In this document: positions 50,245 through 62,152 of the stretch, in pieces
How positions within the stretch are numbered: position 1 is the first letter of the stretch
Layout: each line of letters starts with the position of its first letter
Assembly (NCBI RefSeq): GCF_001696535.1
Contig: NZ_MBQE01000002.1
Span: 558,001 to 622,000, forward strand
DNA: 64,000 nucleotides
DNA from: Stappia indica
GTDB lineage: Bacteria > Pseudomonadota > Alphaproteobacteria > Rhizobiales > Stappiaceae
Direction of reading: 5' to 3'
Position numbers and translations under genes: made by a program
The notes under the pieces: generated by a model
What the model was told of the DNA's origin: nothing
The model's input: only the letters and a program-made list of their open reading frames with translations
The model's database searches: none

Positions 50245-51144
50245 ATGGCACGCACCATCGAAACCGTCGCGGAAGACCTCCGCACCCCGAGCCCGGCCGC
50301 GATCCTGCGCAAGCGCATCTTCGGCCATTACGGTCTCGTCTTCGGCATCGTCGTGCTGGCGATCATCGTCGCGCTGGCGCTGTTCGCCCCGCTGCTGACG
50401 CCGCACGACCCTTATGCCCAGGACCTGATGGCGCGCATGAAGCCGCCGTTCTGGATGCCGGGCGCCGATCCCAACCATCTGCTTGGCACCGACTTCCTCG
50501 GCCGCGACTATCTCGCGCGGCTGCTCTACGGCGCCCGCATCTCGCTCGCCATCGGCCTGTTCGCGGCGCTGATCTCCGGCCTCATCGGCACGGCGATGGG
50601 CGTTGCCGCCGGCTATTTCGGCGGCCGGGTGGACCTCGTCGTCACCTTCCTGATCAACGTGCGCCTGGCCATGCCGGTGGTGCTGGTGGCGCTGGCCGTC
50701 GTCGCCATTCTCGGCGGCTCGCTGCAGGTGGTGGTCTGCGTGCTCGGCCTGCTGCTGTGGGACCGGTTCGCGGTGGTCATGCGTTCTTCCGTGCTACAGG
50801 TGCGCGATCTCGAATACGTCAACGCCGCCAAGGCCATCGGCTGCTCGACCCGGCGCATCATCCTGCGCGAGATCATGCCGAACGTCGTCAACAACCTGAT
50901 CGTCGTCGCGACGCTGGAAATGGCCCACGCCATCCTGCTGGAGGCCGCGCTCTCGTTCCTCGGCCTCGGCGTGCAGCCGCCCACCCCGTCCTGGGGCCTG
51001 ATGATCTCGGAAGGCAAGCAGATGATGCTGTTCGAGCCCTGGCTGATCGCCATTCCGGGCGTCGCGCTGTTCATCCTGGTTCTGGCCATCAACCTTCTCG
51101 GCGACGGGCTTCGCGACGTCACCGCACCGGAAAACAGGGGCTGA
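50245..51144 (+). CDS. ABC transporter permease, DppC-like
   Basis: 299 aa, six spans. FGIVVLALIVALALF-like first helix, then the family motif HLLGTDFLGRDYLARLLYGA, EAA loop EYVNAAKAIGCSTRRIILRE and the C-terminal FLGLGVQPPTPSWGLM. ATG 50245, 6 nt after the DppB-like stop. Confidence 0.94.
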   Translation: MARTIETVAEDLRTPSPAAILRKRIFGHYGLVFGIVVLAIIVALALFAPLLTPHDPYAQDLMARMKPPFWMPGADPNHLLGTDFLGRDYLARLLYGARISLAIGLFAALISGLIGTAMGVAAGYFGGRVDLVVTFLINVRLAMPVVLVALAVVAILGGSLQVVVCVLGLLLWDRFAVVMRSSVLQVRDLEYVNAAKAIGCSTRRIILREIMPNVVNNLIVVATLEMAHAILLEAALSFLGLGVQPPTPSWGLMISEGKQMMLFEPWLIAIPGVALFILVLAINLLGDGLRDVTAPENRG

Positions 51145-51149
51145 GATCC

Positions 51150-53155
<2,006 letters not shown>

Positions 53156-53215
53156 CCACCGCCCCGCTGATCATCGTCGCCCCGTCGTCGTCCCGTCTGT
53201 GGTGAGGAACATCCC

Positions 53216-54799
53216 ATGAGCAATCTTTCGCGCACCCAGTCCGTGCGCAAGCATGTGATCGAGACCAAAGGCGGCGTCGTCGCCTCCCAGCACCGGGTGG
53301 CCGCCGAGACGGGCGCTGCCGTCCTGGCCGCCGGGGGCGATGCGGTGGATGCGGCCGTTGCCGTCTCCTTCGCCGTCGGCGTGCTGGAGCCGTGGATGAG
53401 CGGCCCTGCGGGCGGCGGCGCCATGGTCCTGTGGCGCGAGGACGAGCAGAAGGCGCACAGCATCAATTTCGGCATGCGCTCGCCCGCCGCTCTCGACCCG
53501 GCCGACTACCCGCTGTCGGGCGAAGGCAAGTCGAACGATCTCTTCCCCTGGCCGTCCGTGGTGGAGGACCGCAACGTCCAGGGCGCCACGGCCATCGCCG
53601 TTCCCGGCACCGTTGCCGGCATGGAACTGGCGCATGCCACCTGGGGCCGGATGGGGTGGAAGGACCTCGTCATGCCGGCCGCCGACCTTGCCGCCGAGGG
53701 CATGCTGGTCGACTGGTATGCCTCGCTGATCATCTCCTCGGTGGCGCGCGAGCTCGCCAAGGATCCCGATGCGGCGGCCATGTTCCTCGACGACGGGATC
53801 TGGCCGAAATCCTCCGGCTGGACCGCGGTTCCCAACCTGCGGCTCGACCAGACCCGGCTTGCCGGCACGCTGCGGCGCATCGCCGAGGCCGGCGCGCGCG
53901 ACTTCTACGAGGGCGACATCGCCGCGGCGATGGCCGCCGATGTCCAGGCCAAGGGCGGTTCGCTGTCGCAGGCCGACCTTGCCGCCTACCGGGCGGTGCT
54001 CGCTCCCGCGCTGGAGACGTCCTATCGCGGCGGCACCATCCATGCGGCGCGCGGCCTGACGGCGGGCGCCAATCTCGTCGAGTGCCTGGCGATGATGGAG
54101 GCCGCCTTCACGCCGTCCTCCGCGCCGGACGGCACCAGCTATTCCGAGATGGCCCGAGCGCTGTCGGCCAGTTACGAGCGGCGCCTGCGCGAAATGGGCG
54201 ACACGGGCGAGGCAGAGGGCTCCGGCACCCCGTCCTGCACCACCCATTTCAGCGTCGTCGACCGGCACGGCAACATGTGCGCGGTCACCCAGACGCTGCT
54301 GGCGGTGTTCGGTTCGCGCGTCGTCTCGCCGTCCACGGGCCTCCTCATGAACAACGGCATCATGTGGTTCGACCCGGAGCCCGGCAAGCCGAACTCGCTG
54401 GCGCCCAACAAGGCCTGCCTGATGAACGTCTGCCCGGCCATCGGCGAGAAGGACGGCCGGCGTTTCGCCATCGGCGCGTCCGGCGGCCGCAAGATCCTGC
54501 CGGCCGTGCTCAATCTCACCTCCTTCCTGATGGACTTCGACATGTCCCTGGAAGGGGCCTTCCACCAGCCGCGCATCGACAACAGCGGCGGCGGGGCGAT
54601 TCTCGCCGACGAGACGCTGCCGCAGTCGGTCGTGTCCGCGCTGTCCGCCGTCCATCCGGTGACGGCCACCCGCCGCGCCGTCTTCCCGTATGCCTTCGCC
54701 TGCCCGGCGGGCGTGCTGCGGCAGGACGGCATCAACATGGGGTGCACGGAGATCATGTCGCCATGGGGCGACGCCGTGCCCGAAACCGAGGGAGCCTGA
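53216..54799 (+). CDS. Gamma-glutamyltransferase family protein without a signal peptide
   Basis: 527 aa, Ntn-hydrolase fold. Self-processing/catalytic motif [12 protein letters not shown] with Thr342 as the probable N-terminal nucleophile of the small subunit. N-terminal [20 protein letters not shown] and [20 protein letters not shown], and the C-terminal [18 protein letters not shown] in place of the usual GSPGG loop. The N-terminus [14 protein letters not shown] shows no signal peptide, unlike periplasmic GGT, so it likely acts in the cytoplasm on imported gamma-glutamyl or related amides. ATG 53216, 60 nt after the importer. Confidence 0.88.
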   Translation: MSNLSRTQSVRKHVIETKGGVVASQHRVAAETGAAVLAAGGDAVDAAVAVSFAVGVLEPWMSGPAGGGAMVLWREDEQKAHSINFGMRSPAALDPADYPLSGEGKSNDLFPWPSVVEDRNVQGATAIAVPGTVAGMELAHATWGRMGWKDLVMPAADLAAEGMLVDWYASLIISSVARELAKDPDAAAMFLDDGIWPKSSGWTAVPNLRLDQTRLAGTLRRIAEAGARDFYEGDIAAAMAADVQAKGGSLSQADLAAYRAVLAPALETSYRGGTIHAARGLTAGANLVECLAMMEAAFTPSSAPDGTSYSEMARALSASYERRLREMGDTGEAEGSGTPSCTTHFSVVDRHGNMCAVTQTLLAVFGSRVVSPSTGLLMNNGIMWFDPEPGKPNSLAPNKACLMNVCPAIGEKDGRRFAIGASGGRKILPAVLNLTSFLMDFDMSLEGAFHQPRIDNSGGGAILADETLPQSVVSALSAVHPVTATRRAVFPYAFACPAGVLRQDGINMGCTEIMSPWGDAVPETEGA

Positions 54800-54800
54800 C

Positions 54801-56216
54801 GTGGCAAACCGTGAGAGCGTCATCGCGCGCATCGACAATTTCCTTTCGAGCGGCGGTTACGAGACCGAGCTTGCCCGCATGCTCGCCTTCGAGACCGAGA
54901 GCCAGGACCCGTCCCGCCGGGCGGAGCTGATGCGCTATCTCGTCGAGGAGATGGAGCCCAAGCTCACCGGGCTCGGCTTCGCCTGCCGCATCATGACCAA
55001 CCCTGTCGACCCGTCCGTGCCCTTCCTCTTCGCCGAGCGCATCGAGGACCCGGCCTTCGAGACCGTGCTCACCTACGGCCATGGCGACGTCATCCGCGCC
55101 CAGACCGACCAGTGGCGCGAGGGGCTGCATCCCTTCCGCCTGGTGCGCGAGGGCGACAAGCTCTACGGGCGCGGCACCGCCGACAACAAGGGCCAGCATT
55201 GCATCAACATCGCGGCGCTGCGGACGATTCTCGAGGAGCGCGGCTCGCTCGGCTTCAACTGCAAGATCATCATCGAGATGGGCGAGGAATGCGGCTCGCC
55301 CGGTCTTGCCGAGCTGTTCTCGCAGAACCGCGATACCTTCGCCGCCGACGTGCTGATCGCCTCCGACGGCCCGCGCCTGCATCCCGACCGACCGACCCTG
55401 TTCATGGGCTCGCGCGGCGCGGTCAATTTCGACCTGCGCGTCGAGCTGCGCGAGGGCGCCCACCATTCGGGCAACTGGGGCGGGCTGCTGCGCGACCCGG
55501 CCATGGTGCTGGCCCATGCGCTCGCCTCGATCACCGACCGCCGCGGCCAGATCCAGGTGCCGGAATGGCGCCCGACCAGCCTGACGCCGGCCGTGCGCGA
55601 GGCGCTGAAGGACTGCCCGGTCGGCGGTTTCGACGGCCCCTCCGTCGACACCGACTGGGGCGAGGAGAGCCTCACCCCGTCCGAGCGCGTCTTCGGCTGG
55701 AACAGCTTCGCCATTCTGGCCCAGACCAGCGGCGTGCCGTCCGCTCCGGTCAACGCCATCTCGGGCCGCGCCCATGCCCATTGCCAGCTGCGCTATGTGG
55801 TGGGCACCGATCCCGACGACATCCTGCCGGCGCTGCGTCGCCATCTCGATGCCAACGGCTTCCAGATGGTCGAGATCGTCCCGGCCGACCGCGGCTTCTT
55901 CCATGCAACGCGCCTCGACCCCGATCATCCCTGGGTCACGCGGGTCAAGACCTCCATCGAGGCGACTACGGGCAAGAAGCCGGCGATCCTGCCGAACCTC
56001 GCCGGCTCGCTGCCGAACGAGACCTTCGCCGACATTCTTGGCCTGCCGACCGTCTGGGTACCGCATTCCTACCCCGGCTGCTCCCAGCACGCGCCGAACG
56101 AGCACGCGCTCCATTCCATGACCCGCGAAGCGCTGGCGATGATGGCCGGCCTGTTCTGGGACATCGGCGAGGCGAACGCGGCCCGCGCCGGCAAGACGGC
56201 CGAAGCGACCGCCTGA
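54801..56216 (+). CDS. M20-family metallohydrolase
   Basis: 471 aa, cytoplasmic. Metal site: His94/Asp96 in [11 protein letters not shown], bridging Asp128 in [11 protein letters not shown], general base Glu162 with Glu163 in MGEECGSPG, later ligands in LVPHSYP-like [18 protein letters not shown] dimerisation/lid domain lies at about 200-320 ([20 protein letters not shown]). GTG start at 54801 with GAGGGAG upstream, directly after the gamma-glutamyltransferase stop. Probably splits a peptide or N-acyl amino acid released by or alongside the GGT-like enzyme. Confidence 0.9.
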   Translation: MANRESVIARIDNFLSSGGYETELARMLAFETESQDPSRRAELMRYLVEEMEPKLTGLGFACRIMTNPVDPSVPFLFAERIEDPAFETVLTYGHGDVIRAQTDQWREGLHPFRLVREGDKLYGRGTADNKGQHCINIAALRTILEERGSLGFNCKIIIEMGEECGSPGLAELFSQNRDTFAADVLIASDGPRLHPDRPTLFMGSRGAVNFDLRVELREGAHHSGNWGGLLRDPAMVLAHALASITDRRGQIQVPEWRPTSLTPAVREALKDCPVGGFDGPSVDTDWGEESLTPSERVFGWNSFAILAQTSGVPSAPVNAISGRAHAHCQLRYVVGTDPDDILPALRRHLDANGFQMVEIVPADRGFFHATRLDPDHPWVTRVKTSIEATTGKKPAILPNLAGSLPNETFADILGLPTVWVPHSYPGCSQHAPNEHALHSMTREALAMMAGLFWDIGEANAARAGKTAEATA

Positions 56217-56377
56217 GACGCCGCCGCCTCAATCGGCAAACCTGCGCGTCCGATCCGTCGCCATCATGCCACGGGTCGGACCGGCGGGGATTACTGGAAA
56301 ACCGCTGGCGGGGATAAGCGTCCCGCCGGTCGTCGCCCGCTTCCGGGGATAGGTTCGAGATATCCTCGCATACGACA

Positions 56378-56413
56378 ACGCCCGGACGGGGTCTCGTCCG
56401 GGCGTCGTTTTTT
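56378..56413 (+). terminator. Rho-independent terminator of the importer-GGT-M20 operon
   Basis: ACGCCCGGACG (56378-56388) pairs with CGTCCGGGCGT (56395-56405), followed by CG and TTTTTT (56408-56413). Confidence 0.9.
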
Positions 56414-56488
56414 GAGACGATTGAGAGCGCTTGCGTCAAGATTTCTCGAAATTTTGCAAAATCCGTCTCGAAAATTCTCGAAACTCTC

Positions 56489-57997
56489 TTATGCTTTGTT
56501 TTCGCTCATCTTTTTGGCGCGGCGGCGCTTCAGCGCCTTCATCACTGGCCACAGGATCATCGCCAGCGTCGCCGCGGCCAGCACCGCCGAGATCGGCCGC
56601 GTCAGCAGCTCCACCGGATCGCCCCGGCTGATCAAGAGCGCGCGGCGCACGCTCTGCTCGGCCATCGGTCCGAGGATCATGCCCAGGATGATCGGCGCCA
56701 GCGGTACGTTCAGCTTTTCGAGCAGGTAGCCGGCAGCACCCGCCGCCAGCATCACCCACAGGTCGACCGGCCGTCCGTTGATCACATAGACGCCGACGCA
56801 CATCAGCACCAGGATCGAGGGCACCAGAAGGACGCCCGGAAGCCTTTGAATCTGCGCGAAAATTCGTGTCGCGGCAGCGCCGCCCACCAACAGGATCAAC
56901 ACCGAGGTCAGCAGCATCTCGATCATGAAGCCGCCGACCAGAACCGGGTTCTGGTGGAACAGCTGCGGCCCCGGCTGCAGCCCGTGGATCATCAGCGCGC
57001 TCAGCACCAGCGCGGCGACCACATTGCCAGGAATGCCAAGGGTCAGCGCCGGAATCATCGAGGCGGCATTGTCGGCGTTGTTGCCGCATTCGGCCGCCGC
57101 CACGCCTTGCGGGTTGCCCTGTCCGAAGCTGTCGGGCTCGGAACTGGCGTTCTTGGCGGCGTTATAGCTCAGGAACGCGGCGATGTTGCCGCCCGCTCCC
57201 GGCAGGATGCCGACGAAGATGCCGATCAGCGACGAGCGGCCCCAGGTCGGCAACAGGCCGCGCACCTCGCCCTTGCGGAACGGCACGCTGGCAAGCCGCA
57301 GCTGGGCGGCCGAAAGGCCTTTCAAATCGCACTTTTCGGCCAGTTGCAGGACCGGCGGCAAGGCGTAGAGGCCGACCAGCACGACCACCAGGTCGAGCCC
57401 GCCGAGCAGCCAGGGCTGGTCGAACGTGTAGCGTGCCTGGCCCGACAGCTGGTCGATGCCGACCGTTCCGAGCAGCAGGCCGAGCACCGCCGCCATGATG
57501 CCCTTGACCGGGTCGCTGCCGACCATGACGCCGACCGAGGCCATGCCGAAAATGGCGACCCAGAAATATTCGGCCGGGCCGAAATAGAGCGTCGCGCGGG
57601 CCAGCAGCGGCCCGACGGTCATCAGCGCCAGCGCGCTGGCGATGCCGCCGATGGCCGACGACCAGCAGGCGATCTTCAGCGCCTTGGCCGCCTCGCCCTT
57701 CTCGGCCATCGGGAAGCCGTCGAAGGTCGTGGCGATGGAGGCCGGGGTGCCCGGAATGCGCAGCAGGATCGCCGGGATCGCGCCGCCATACATCGAGCCG
57801 TTGTAGATACCGGCGACCATGGCAAGGGCCACCAGCGGGTCCATCGAGTAGGTCAGCGGCAGCAAGAGGGCGATGGCCATGACCGGGTTGAGGCCGGGCA
57901 GGGCGCCGATCAGCACGCCGAGCAGCGTCGCGCCCAGCATGGCGACCAGCGGCCCGGTCGCCATCACGGCGGAGGCGGCGTTCAGGAAGAAGTCCAT
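56489..57997 (-). CDS. Tripartite tricarboxylate transporter large membrane subunit (TctA family)
   Basis: 502 aa, about eleven or twelve spans. LGVLIGALPGLNPVMAIALL and the second-repeat VGILPGAGGNIAAFLSYNAA carry the two GxPGxG-type TctA signatures; GNNADNAASMIPALTLGIPG is the conserved core. ATG 57997 with GGAGG five nt upstream (an in-frame TTG four codons earlier overlaps that site). Last gene of gntR-tctC-tctB-tctA. Confidence 0.94.
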   Translation of the reverse strand: MDFFLNAASAVMATGPLVAMLGATLLGVLIGALPGLNPVMAIALLLPLTYSMDPLVALAMVAGIYNGSMYGGAIPAILLRIPGTPASIATTFDGFPMAEKGEAAKALKIACWSSAIGGIASALALMTVGPLLARATLYFGPAEYFWVAIFGMASVGVMVGSDPVKGIMAAVLGLLLGTVGIDQLSGQARYTFDQPWLLGGLDLVVVLVGLYALPPVLQLAEKCDLKGLSAAQLRLASVPFRKGEVRGLLPTWGRSSLIGIFVGILPGAGGNIAAFLSYNAAKNASSEPDSFGQGNPQGVAAAECGNNADNAASMIPALTLGIPGNVVAALVLSALMIHGLQPGPQLFHQNPVLVGGFMIEMLLTSVLILLVGGAAATRIFAQIQRLPGVLLVPSILVLMCVGVYVINGRPVDLWVMLAAGAAGYLLEKLNVPLAPIILGMILGPMAEQSVRRALLISRGDPVELLTRPISAVLAAATLAMILWPVMKALKRRRAKKMSENKA

Positions 57998-57998
57998 C

Positions 57999-58445
57999 TC
58001 AGCCTCCAAGGCGCGAGGCGGCCCACAGCTCGGGCGGCAGCGGCTTGTTGAGCACCAGCGAGAAGACGATCCAGACCAGCGCGACGAAGCTTGCCGCCAC
58101 GATCGCCGTGTAGAGCGGGCGGCGGAAGCCCAGCACCGGCGGCAGCGCCAGCATCAGCAGCGCGGAGGCGGTGTAGAAGCCGAGCGGCAGGATCAGCGCC
58201 ACGTAGATCACGCCGGCGGCCAGCGCCTTCACGAGGTTGGCCGGCACGTCGACGAGCCGCCGCGGCGCGTCGGTTTTCGAGCGGGCGGCACGCAGCATCA
58301 CCAGAGCGCCGCAAAGCGCCAGGACCACACCCAGCACCATCGGGTAGGTGCCGCCGGCTCCCTGATAGGAGCCGGCCTGCCATGCGGCCGCCAGGCCGAG
58401 GCCCGCGAAGAGCAGGCCAAGGGTCAGGTCCTGGCTGCGCTCCAT
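57999..58445 (-). CDS. Tripartite tricarboxylate transporter small membrane subunit (TctB family)
   Basis: 148 aa with four spans (DLTLGLLFAGLGLAAAWQAG; MVLGVVLALCGALVMLRAA; ALAAGVIYVALILPLGFYTA; AIVAASFVALVWIVFSLVLN), the TctB pattern. ATG 58445 is one base after the TctC stop; its own stop is one base before the TctA start. Confidence 0.9.
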   Translation of the reverse strand: MERSQDLTLGLLFAGLGLAAAWQAGSYQGAGGTYPMVLGVVLALCGALVMLRAARSKTDAPRRLVDVPANLVKALAAGVIYVALILPLGFYTASALLMLALPPVLGFRRPLYTAIVAASFVALVWIVFSLVLNKPLPPELWAASRLGG

Positions 58446-58446
58446 C

Positions 58447-59403
58447 TTACTTCGCCAGGCCCAGGTTCTTGGACACGACGGCCAGGGCATCGAACTCGGC
58501 CTTCAGCCGCTCGCCGAGCGCCTCGCCCTTGACCACGTTCGGGACCTCGCCCTTGGAGGCCAGGAACTCGACATAGGACGGGTCGTTGACCGCCTCGTCG
58601 ATGACGGCGGCGAGCTTGTCGACGATGGCCTGGTCGAGACCCTTCGGACCCAGGATCGCCCGCCAAAGCAGGGTTTCCTTGTCGCCGAGGCCGAGGCTTT
58701 CAAGGCCGGCCGCCTGCGGCAGCGCCGGCACGTCGGCGGCCGAGGTCACGACGAGGCACTTGGCCTCCTTGGACTCCACGTAAGGCAGGACCGGCGAGAT
58801 CGAGCCGCCATAAATGTCGACATGCTTGCCGAGGAAGTTCTGCAGCGTCTCGCCGGCGCCGCCGAACGGGATGGCGACCGCCTTGATATCGCGGGCCTGG
58901 AAGATGCGTTCGGCCGCCAGCTGCATCGTGCCGCCGATGCCGTCGTTGCCGTAGGTGTACTTGTCCGGGTTGGCGGCGAGCTCGGCCAGGAACTCTTCGC
59001 CCGTCTCGGCCGGAAACTCCGGATGGACGCACAGCGTGTAGGCCGTCTCGGAGGTCGAGGCGATGGGCGTGAAGCTGTCGAGCGTGTAGGCGACGTTCTG
59101 GACCTGCGGCACGGTGGTCAGCGGGCTGTTCCAGGTGGCGAAGAGCGCGTAGCCGTCGGGCTTGGCCTGCATGAACTGCGAGGCGCCGACCGAGCCGCCG
59201 CCGCCGCCGACATTCAGCACGGCGATGGAGGTGCCGAGCTTCTCTTCCAGCAGCAGGGCCAGCTTGCGGGCGCTGGTGTCGGTGCCGCCGCCGGCGCCGG
59301 CCGGGATGGTGAGTTCGATGGGGCGCTCGGGATAGTCGGCAAGAGCGGGCATGGAGGTGCAGCCGAGCAGGGCTGCTGCGACAATGATCTTGTTGATTTT
59401 CAT
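58447..59403 (-). CDS. Tripartite tricarboxylate transporter substrate-binding protein (TctC/Bug family)
   Basis: 318 aa. Signal MKINKIIVAAALLGCTSMPALA. Bug-fold landmarks: YPERPIELTIPAGAGGGTDT, VLNVGGGGGSVGASQFMQAK, PDGYALFATWNS, VAIPFGGAGETLQNFLGKHV. ATG 59403 with GGGAG upstream. Binds a carboxylated solute; identity unknown. 29 nt downstream of the GntR gene on the same strand. Confidence 0.93.
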   Translation of the reverse strand: MKINKIIVAAALLGCTSMPALADYPERPIELTIPAGAGGGTDTSARKLALLLEEKLGTSIAVLNVGGGGGSVGASQFMQAKPDGYALFATWNSPLTTVPQVQNVAYTLDSFTPIASTSETAYTLCVHPEFPAETGEEFLAELAANPDKYTYGNDGIGGTMQLAAERIFQARDIKAVAIPFGGAGETLQNFLGKHVDIYGGSISPVLPYVESKEAKCLVVTSAADVPALPQAAGLESLGLGDKETLLWRAILGPKGLDQAIVDKLAAVIDEAVNDPSYVEFLASKGEVPNVVKGEALGERLKAEFDALAVVSKNLGLAK

Positions 59404-59432
59404 GTTGTTTCTCTCCCGTAAGGCGGCTTTTG

Positions 59433-60164
59433 TCAGCCAATTTCGCTGCGGTAGTGGAATTGCGCGGCACTGCCGCGGGCGATGCGCCACTCGACGGGCG
59501 TTCCGTCGATGTCGAAGGCGGTTCGCCGGATGATCGCCAGCGGGTCGCCGGGTTTCAGCTTCAGCCGCGCCGCGACCTGCTCGTCGGCGCGGCCGAAGGA
59601 CAGGTCGTCCGTCGCGCGCTTCACCAGCACGCCGAAGCGGTCGAAATAGAGCGGATACAGCAGCGGCCCGAAGGCGCTGTCGGGCAGGCTTTCGAAGCCG
59701 GCAAAGCGGTCCGCGCGAATATAGAGCTCTTCGAAGAGGACCGGCTCGTCCGACAGGGAGCGCAGGCGGATGATGCCGATCACGTCGTCCGTGCCGAGCG
59801 CCGCTTCGGCCTCCTTCGGCGCCTTGGTGCGGGCGCGCAGGATCAGCTCGCTGGTCGGAATGGAGGAGGGGGCGCCGTCGGGACCGCGCACCTGGAAGAA
59901 GCGGAAGAGCGTCGCATCGAAGGACGGTCGGCGCAGATAGGTGCCCGAGCCCTGGCGCCGTTCCAAGAGGCCTTCCGCCACCAGCCCGTCGACCGCCTTG
60001 CGGACCGTGCCGATGGAGATGCCGTAGTCGCGCGCGAGACGCGCCTCGGACGGGATCGGATGGTTCGGACCCCATTCGCCGCTGGCAATGCGGGAGGCAA
60101 GGGCGTCGCGCAGCCTCGCATAGGCCGGCAGCCGCTCGTCCGCGCTGGGTATCCTGTGGGCCAT
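59433..60164 (-). CDS. GntR/HutC-family regulator (UTRA domain)
   Basis: 243 aa. N-terminal GntR winged helix (LRDALASRIASGEWGPNHPI, SEARLARDYGISIGTVRKAV, GLLERRQGSGTYL), then a UTRA ligand domain (LSDEPVLFEELYIRADRFAG; LKLKPGDPLAIIRRTAFDID). ATG 60164 with GAGGAGGAGA upstream. First gene of the tctCBA operon and divergent from the amidohydrolase; the palindrome at 60197 lies between. Confidence 0.93.
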   Translation of the reverse strand: MAHRIPSADERLPAYARLRDALASRIASGEWGPNHPIPSEARLARDYGISIGTVRKAVDGLVAEGLLERRQGSGTYLRRPSFDATLFRFFQVRGPDGAPSSIPTSELILRARTKAPKEAEAALGTDDVIGIIRLRSLSDEPVLFEELYIRADRFAGFESLPDSAFGPLLYPLYFDRFGVLVKRATDDLSFGRADEQVAARLKLKPGDPLAIIRRTAFDIDGTPVEWRIARGSAAQFHYRSEIG

Positions 60165-60196
60165 TCCGTCTCCTCCTCGAACCTTCCTTAGCGGAT

Positions 60197-60215
60197 GTTG
60201 ACCCATTCAGTCAAC
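60197..60215. promoter_or_regulatory. Candidate GntR operator
   Basis: GTTGAC-N7-GTCAAC, a perfect 6-bp inverted repeat 33 nt upstream of the GntR start and 36 nt before the amidohydrolase start. Followed by an AT-rich stretch (ATATATATGA) that could be a -10 region. Confidence 0.55.
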
Positions 60216-60250
60216 TAGTCATATATATGAATTCTGCTCGGGAGTTGCGG

Positions 60251-61030
60251 ATGATCCGGTTCGATTGCCACGTTCATGTCTATGAGGAAGTGACGGCGAC
60301 GCGCGGTGCGCGCTACGTGCCGGCGGTCCCGGCGCCGTTGGCCAGTTGGCAGGCCGGCATCGCGCGGCACGGCCTTTCCGGCGGCGTCATCGTCCAGGTC
60401 AGCTTTCTCGGTTTCGACAATTCCCAGCTGCTCGATGCCCTGTCGCGGCTCGACCAGCAGCGCTTTGCCGGCGTCGCTGTCGTGCCGGACGAGATCGAGG
60501 CCGGCGCGCTGGATGCGCTGGTCGCGGCCGGCATTCGCGGCATTCGCTGGAACCTGGTGCGCGGGGCGCCGCTCCCCGATCTCGACAGCCCGGCCGTCGC
60601 CGGACTGCTTCAGCTTCTGCGCGAGCGCGGGCTGCATGTGGAGATCCAGCTGGAGGGGCCGCGCCTGCCGGCCATCGTCGGCCCGCTTCTGTCGCGCGGC
60701 GTCACTGTCGTGGTCGATCATTTCGGCCTGCCGGACGAGGCGGATCCGGCCTGCGATCCCTGGCTTTGCGCGCTGGCGCAGGCCGGCGATCTGTCCGGTC
60801 TCTTCGTGAAGTTTTCCGCTCCCTACCGCTCGCCGGTCGATGTCGCCCCGCATGCCCGTGCGCTGCTTGCGCTGCTGCCGCCGGACCATGTGGTCTGGGG
60901 CACCGACTGGCCGCATACCCAGCACGAGGCCATCACCGACTACGACCGGGCGGCCGCTACCCGCGAGGCCTTCGGCATCGGCGACGATGCTGCGGCGGTG
61001 AAGGCGCTCTACGGCCTTTCCCTCGCCTGA
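60251..61030 (+). CDS. Amidohydrolase_2 family protein, PDC-lactonase-like
   Basis: 259 aa TIM-barrel hydrolase. HxH motif FDCHVHVYEE (His7, His9), a central VVVDHFGLPD and the family C-terminal GTDWPHTQ. Resembles 2-pyrone-4,6-dicarboxylate lactonase and related lactonases. ATG 60251 has GGGAG seven nt upstream; an ATG eight codons earlier lacks a ribosome site. Divergent from gntR-tctCBA, so it probably hydrolyses a cyclic ester or lactone of the carboxylate that transporter imports (inference). Confidence 0.88.
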   Translation: MIRFDCHVHVYEEVTATRGARYVPAVPAPLASWQAGIARHGLSGGVIVQVSFLGFDNSQLLDALSRLDQQRFAGVAVVPDEIEAGALDALVAAGIRGIRWNLVRGAPLPDLDSPAVAGLLQLLRERGLHVEIQLEGPRLPAIVGPLLSRGVTVVVDHFGLPDEADPACDPWLCALAQAGDLSGLFVKFSAPYRSPVDVAPHARALLALLPPDHVVWGTDWPHTQHEAITDYDRAAATREAFGIGDDAAAVKALYGLSLA

Positions 61031-61091
61031 GGGGGGCTTTGGCGAGCCGCCGCTTTCCAAGCGGCGAGCGCGGCTGTAGCCTTGCCCGCGC

Positions 61092-62018
61092 ATGGCCAAC
61101 GAGACCCCGCTGACGCTCCGCCAGATCGAAGTGCTACGCGCCGTCATGGTGGCGGGCTCGATTGCCGGTGCCGCGCGCATTCTCAACGTCGCCCAGCCTG
61201 GCATCAGCCGGACGATGAAGCATCTGGAAGCCTCGCTCGGCATCAAGCTGTTCACCCGCAGCGGCGGCCGCTACGTGCCGACGCCGGAATCGCAGCAGGT
61301 GTTCCTGCAGCTGCAGGAGGTCCACAAGAAGCTCGTCCACCTGCAGCTCTCCATCGGCCAGCTGGAGCGCGGCCATGATGTCGAGATCTCGCTCGCCTCC
61401 GTGCCCAGCATCGCCAATGTGATGGTGCCGCTGGCGGCGGCCGGGCTGAAGGCCCGCTATCCCGACATCCGCATGAACATCGAGATCCTGAAGATCGAGG
61501 AGGCCATCGACTTCCTGCTGCTCGGCAAGGGCCAGTTCGTGTGCATGAGCCACCGCTTCGAGCATTCCTCGATCGTCTTCGAGCCGCTGGCGCAGGGGCA
61601 CCTGTTCTGCGTCGCCCATCGCGACCATCCGCTTGCCGCGCGCAGCAGCGTCGGCGCGGCGGACATCGCCGCCTTTCCGCTGATCGGCATCGACCCGGCG
61701 GACCCTTACGGCGCGATCCTGGCCGAGATCTTCGCCCGCCAGGGTCTCGACTTCCACATCGAGATCCGTGCCCGCTTCGGCACGACGGTCCTGGGGCTGG
61801 TGCGGCAGAACCTCGGCGTTGCCGTTCTCGACAATTTCACGGTCGCCGACCTGCCGCGCGTCGAGCCGGACATCCGTCTGATCCCGATTGCCGAGCCGAC
61901 GCCGTTCCGCACCTATGTGGCGCGACGCTCGGACCTGGAGATCTCCGGCTTTGCCGAGGCCTTTGTCGAGCTGCTGCGCGGCGAGATGGATGCGGCGACC
62001 CGGCGCACGGCGACATAA
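61092..62018 (+). CDS. LysR-family regulator
   Basis: 308 aa. N-terminal winged helix (TLRQIEVLRAVMVAGSIAGA, AARILNVAQPGISRTMKHLE, KLFTRSGGRYVPT) and LysR substrate domain (EISLASVPSIANVMVPLAAA; HLFCVAHRDHPLAARSS; TTVLGLVRQNLGVAVLDNF). ATG 61092. Same strand as the second TTT transporter, which begins 135 nt downstream, so likely its activator. Unusual for LysR in being co-directional. Confidence 0.93.
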   Translation: MANETPLTLRQIEVLRAVMVAGSIAGAARILNVAQPGISRTMKHLEASLGIKLFTRSGGRYVPTPESQQVFLQLQEVHKKLVHLQLSIGQLERGHDVEISLASVPSIANVMVPLAAAGLKARYPDIRMNIEILKIEEAIDFLLLGKGQFVCMSHRFEHSSIVFEPLAQGHLFCVAHRDHPLAARSSVGAADIAAFPLIGIDPADPYGAILAEIFARQGLDFHIEIRARFGTTVLGLVRQNLGVAVLDNFTVADLPRVEPDIRLIPIAEPTPFRTYVARRSDLEISGFAEAFVELLRGEMDAATRRTAT

Positions 62019-62152
62019 CCACAGGTTATTGATCTCTGCATTATTGGTATTTGCGTTAAGTTTTTCGGCATGCGATTTTTGACATGCAATAGCGGCTGCC
62101 ATCTCACGGTCTGGGAGGATCGGGCGGACCGCAACAACGATCCTGGGAGGAA

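Noticed and set aside
47587-50478. 960-codon minus-strand frame opposite the peptide importer
   Set aside because: Shadow of strongly coding plus-strand genes; Arg/His/Val-rich with no motif.
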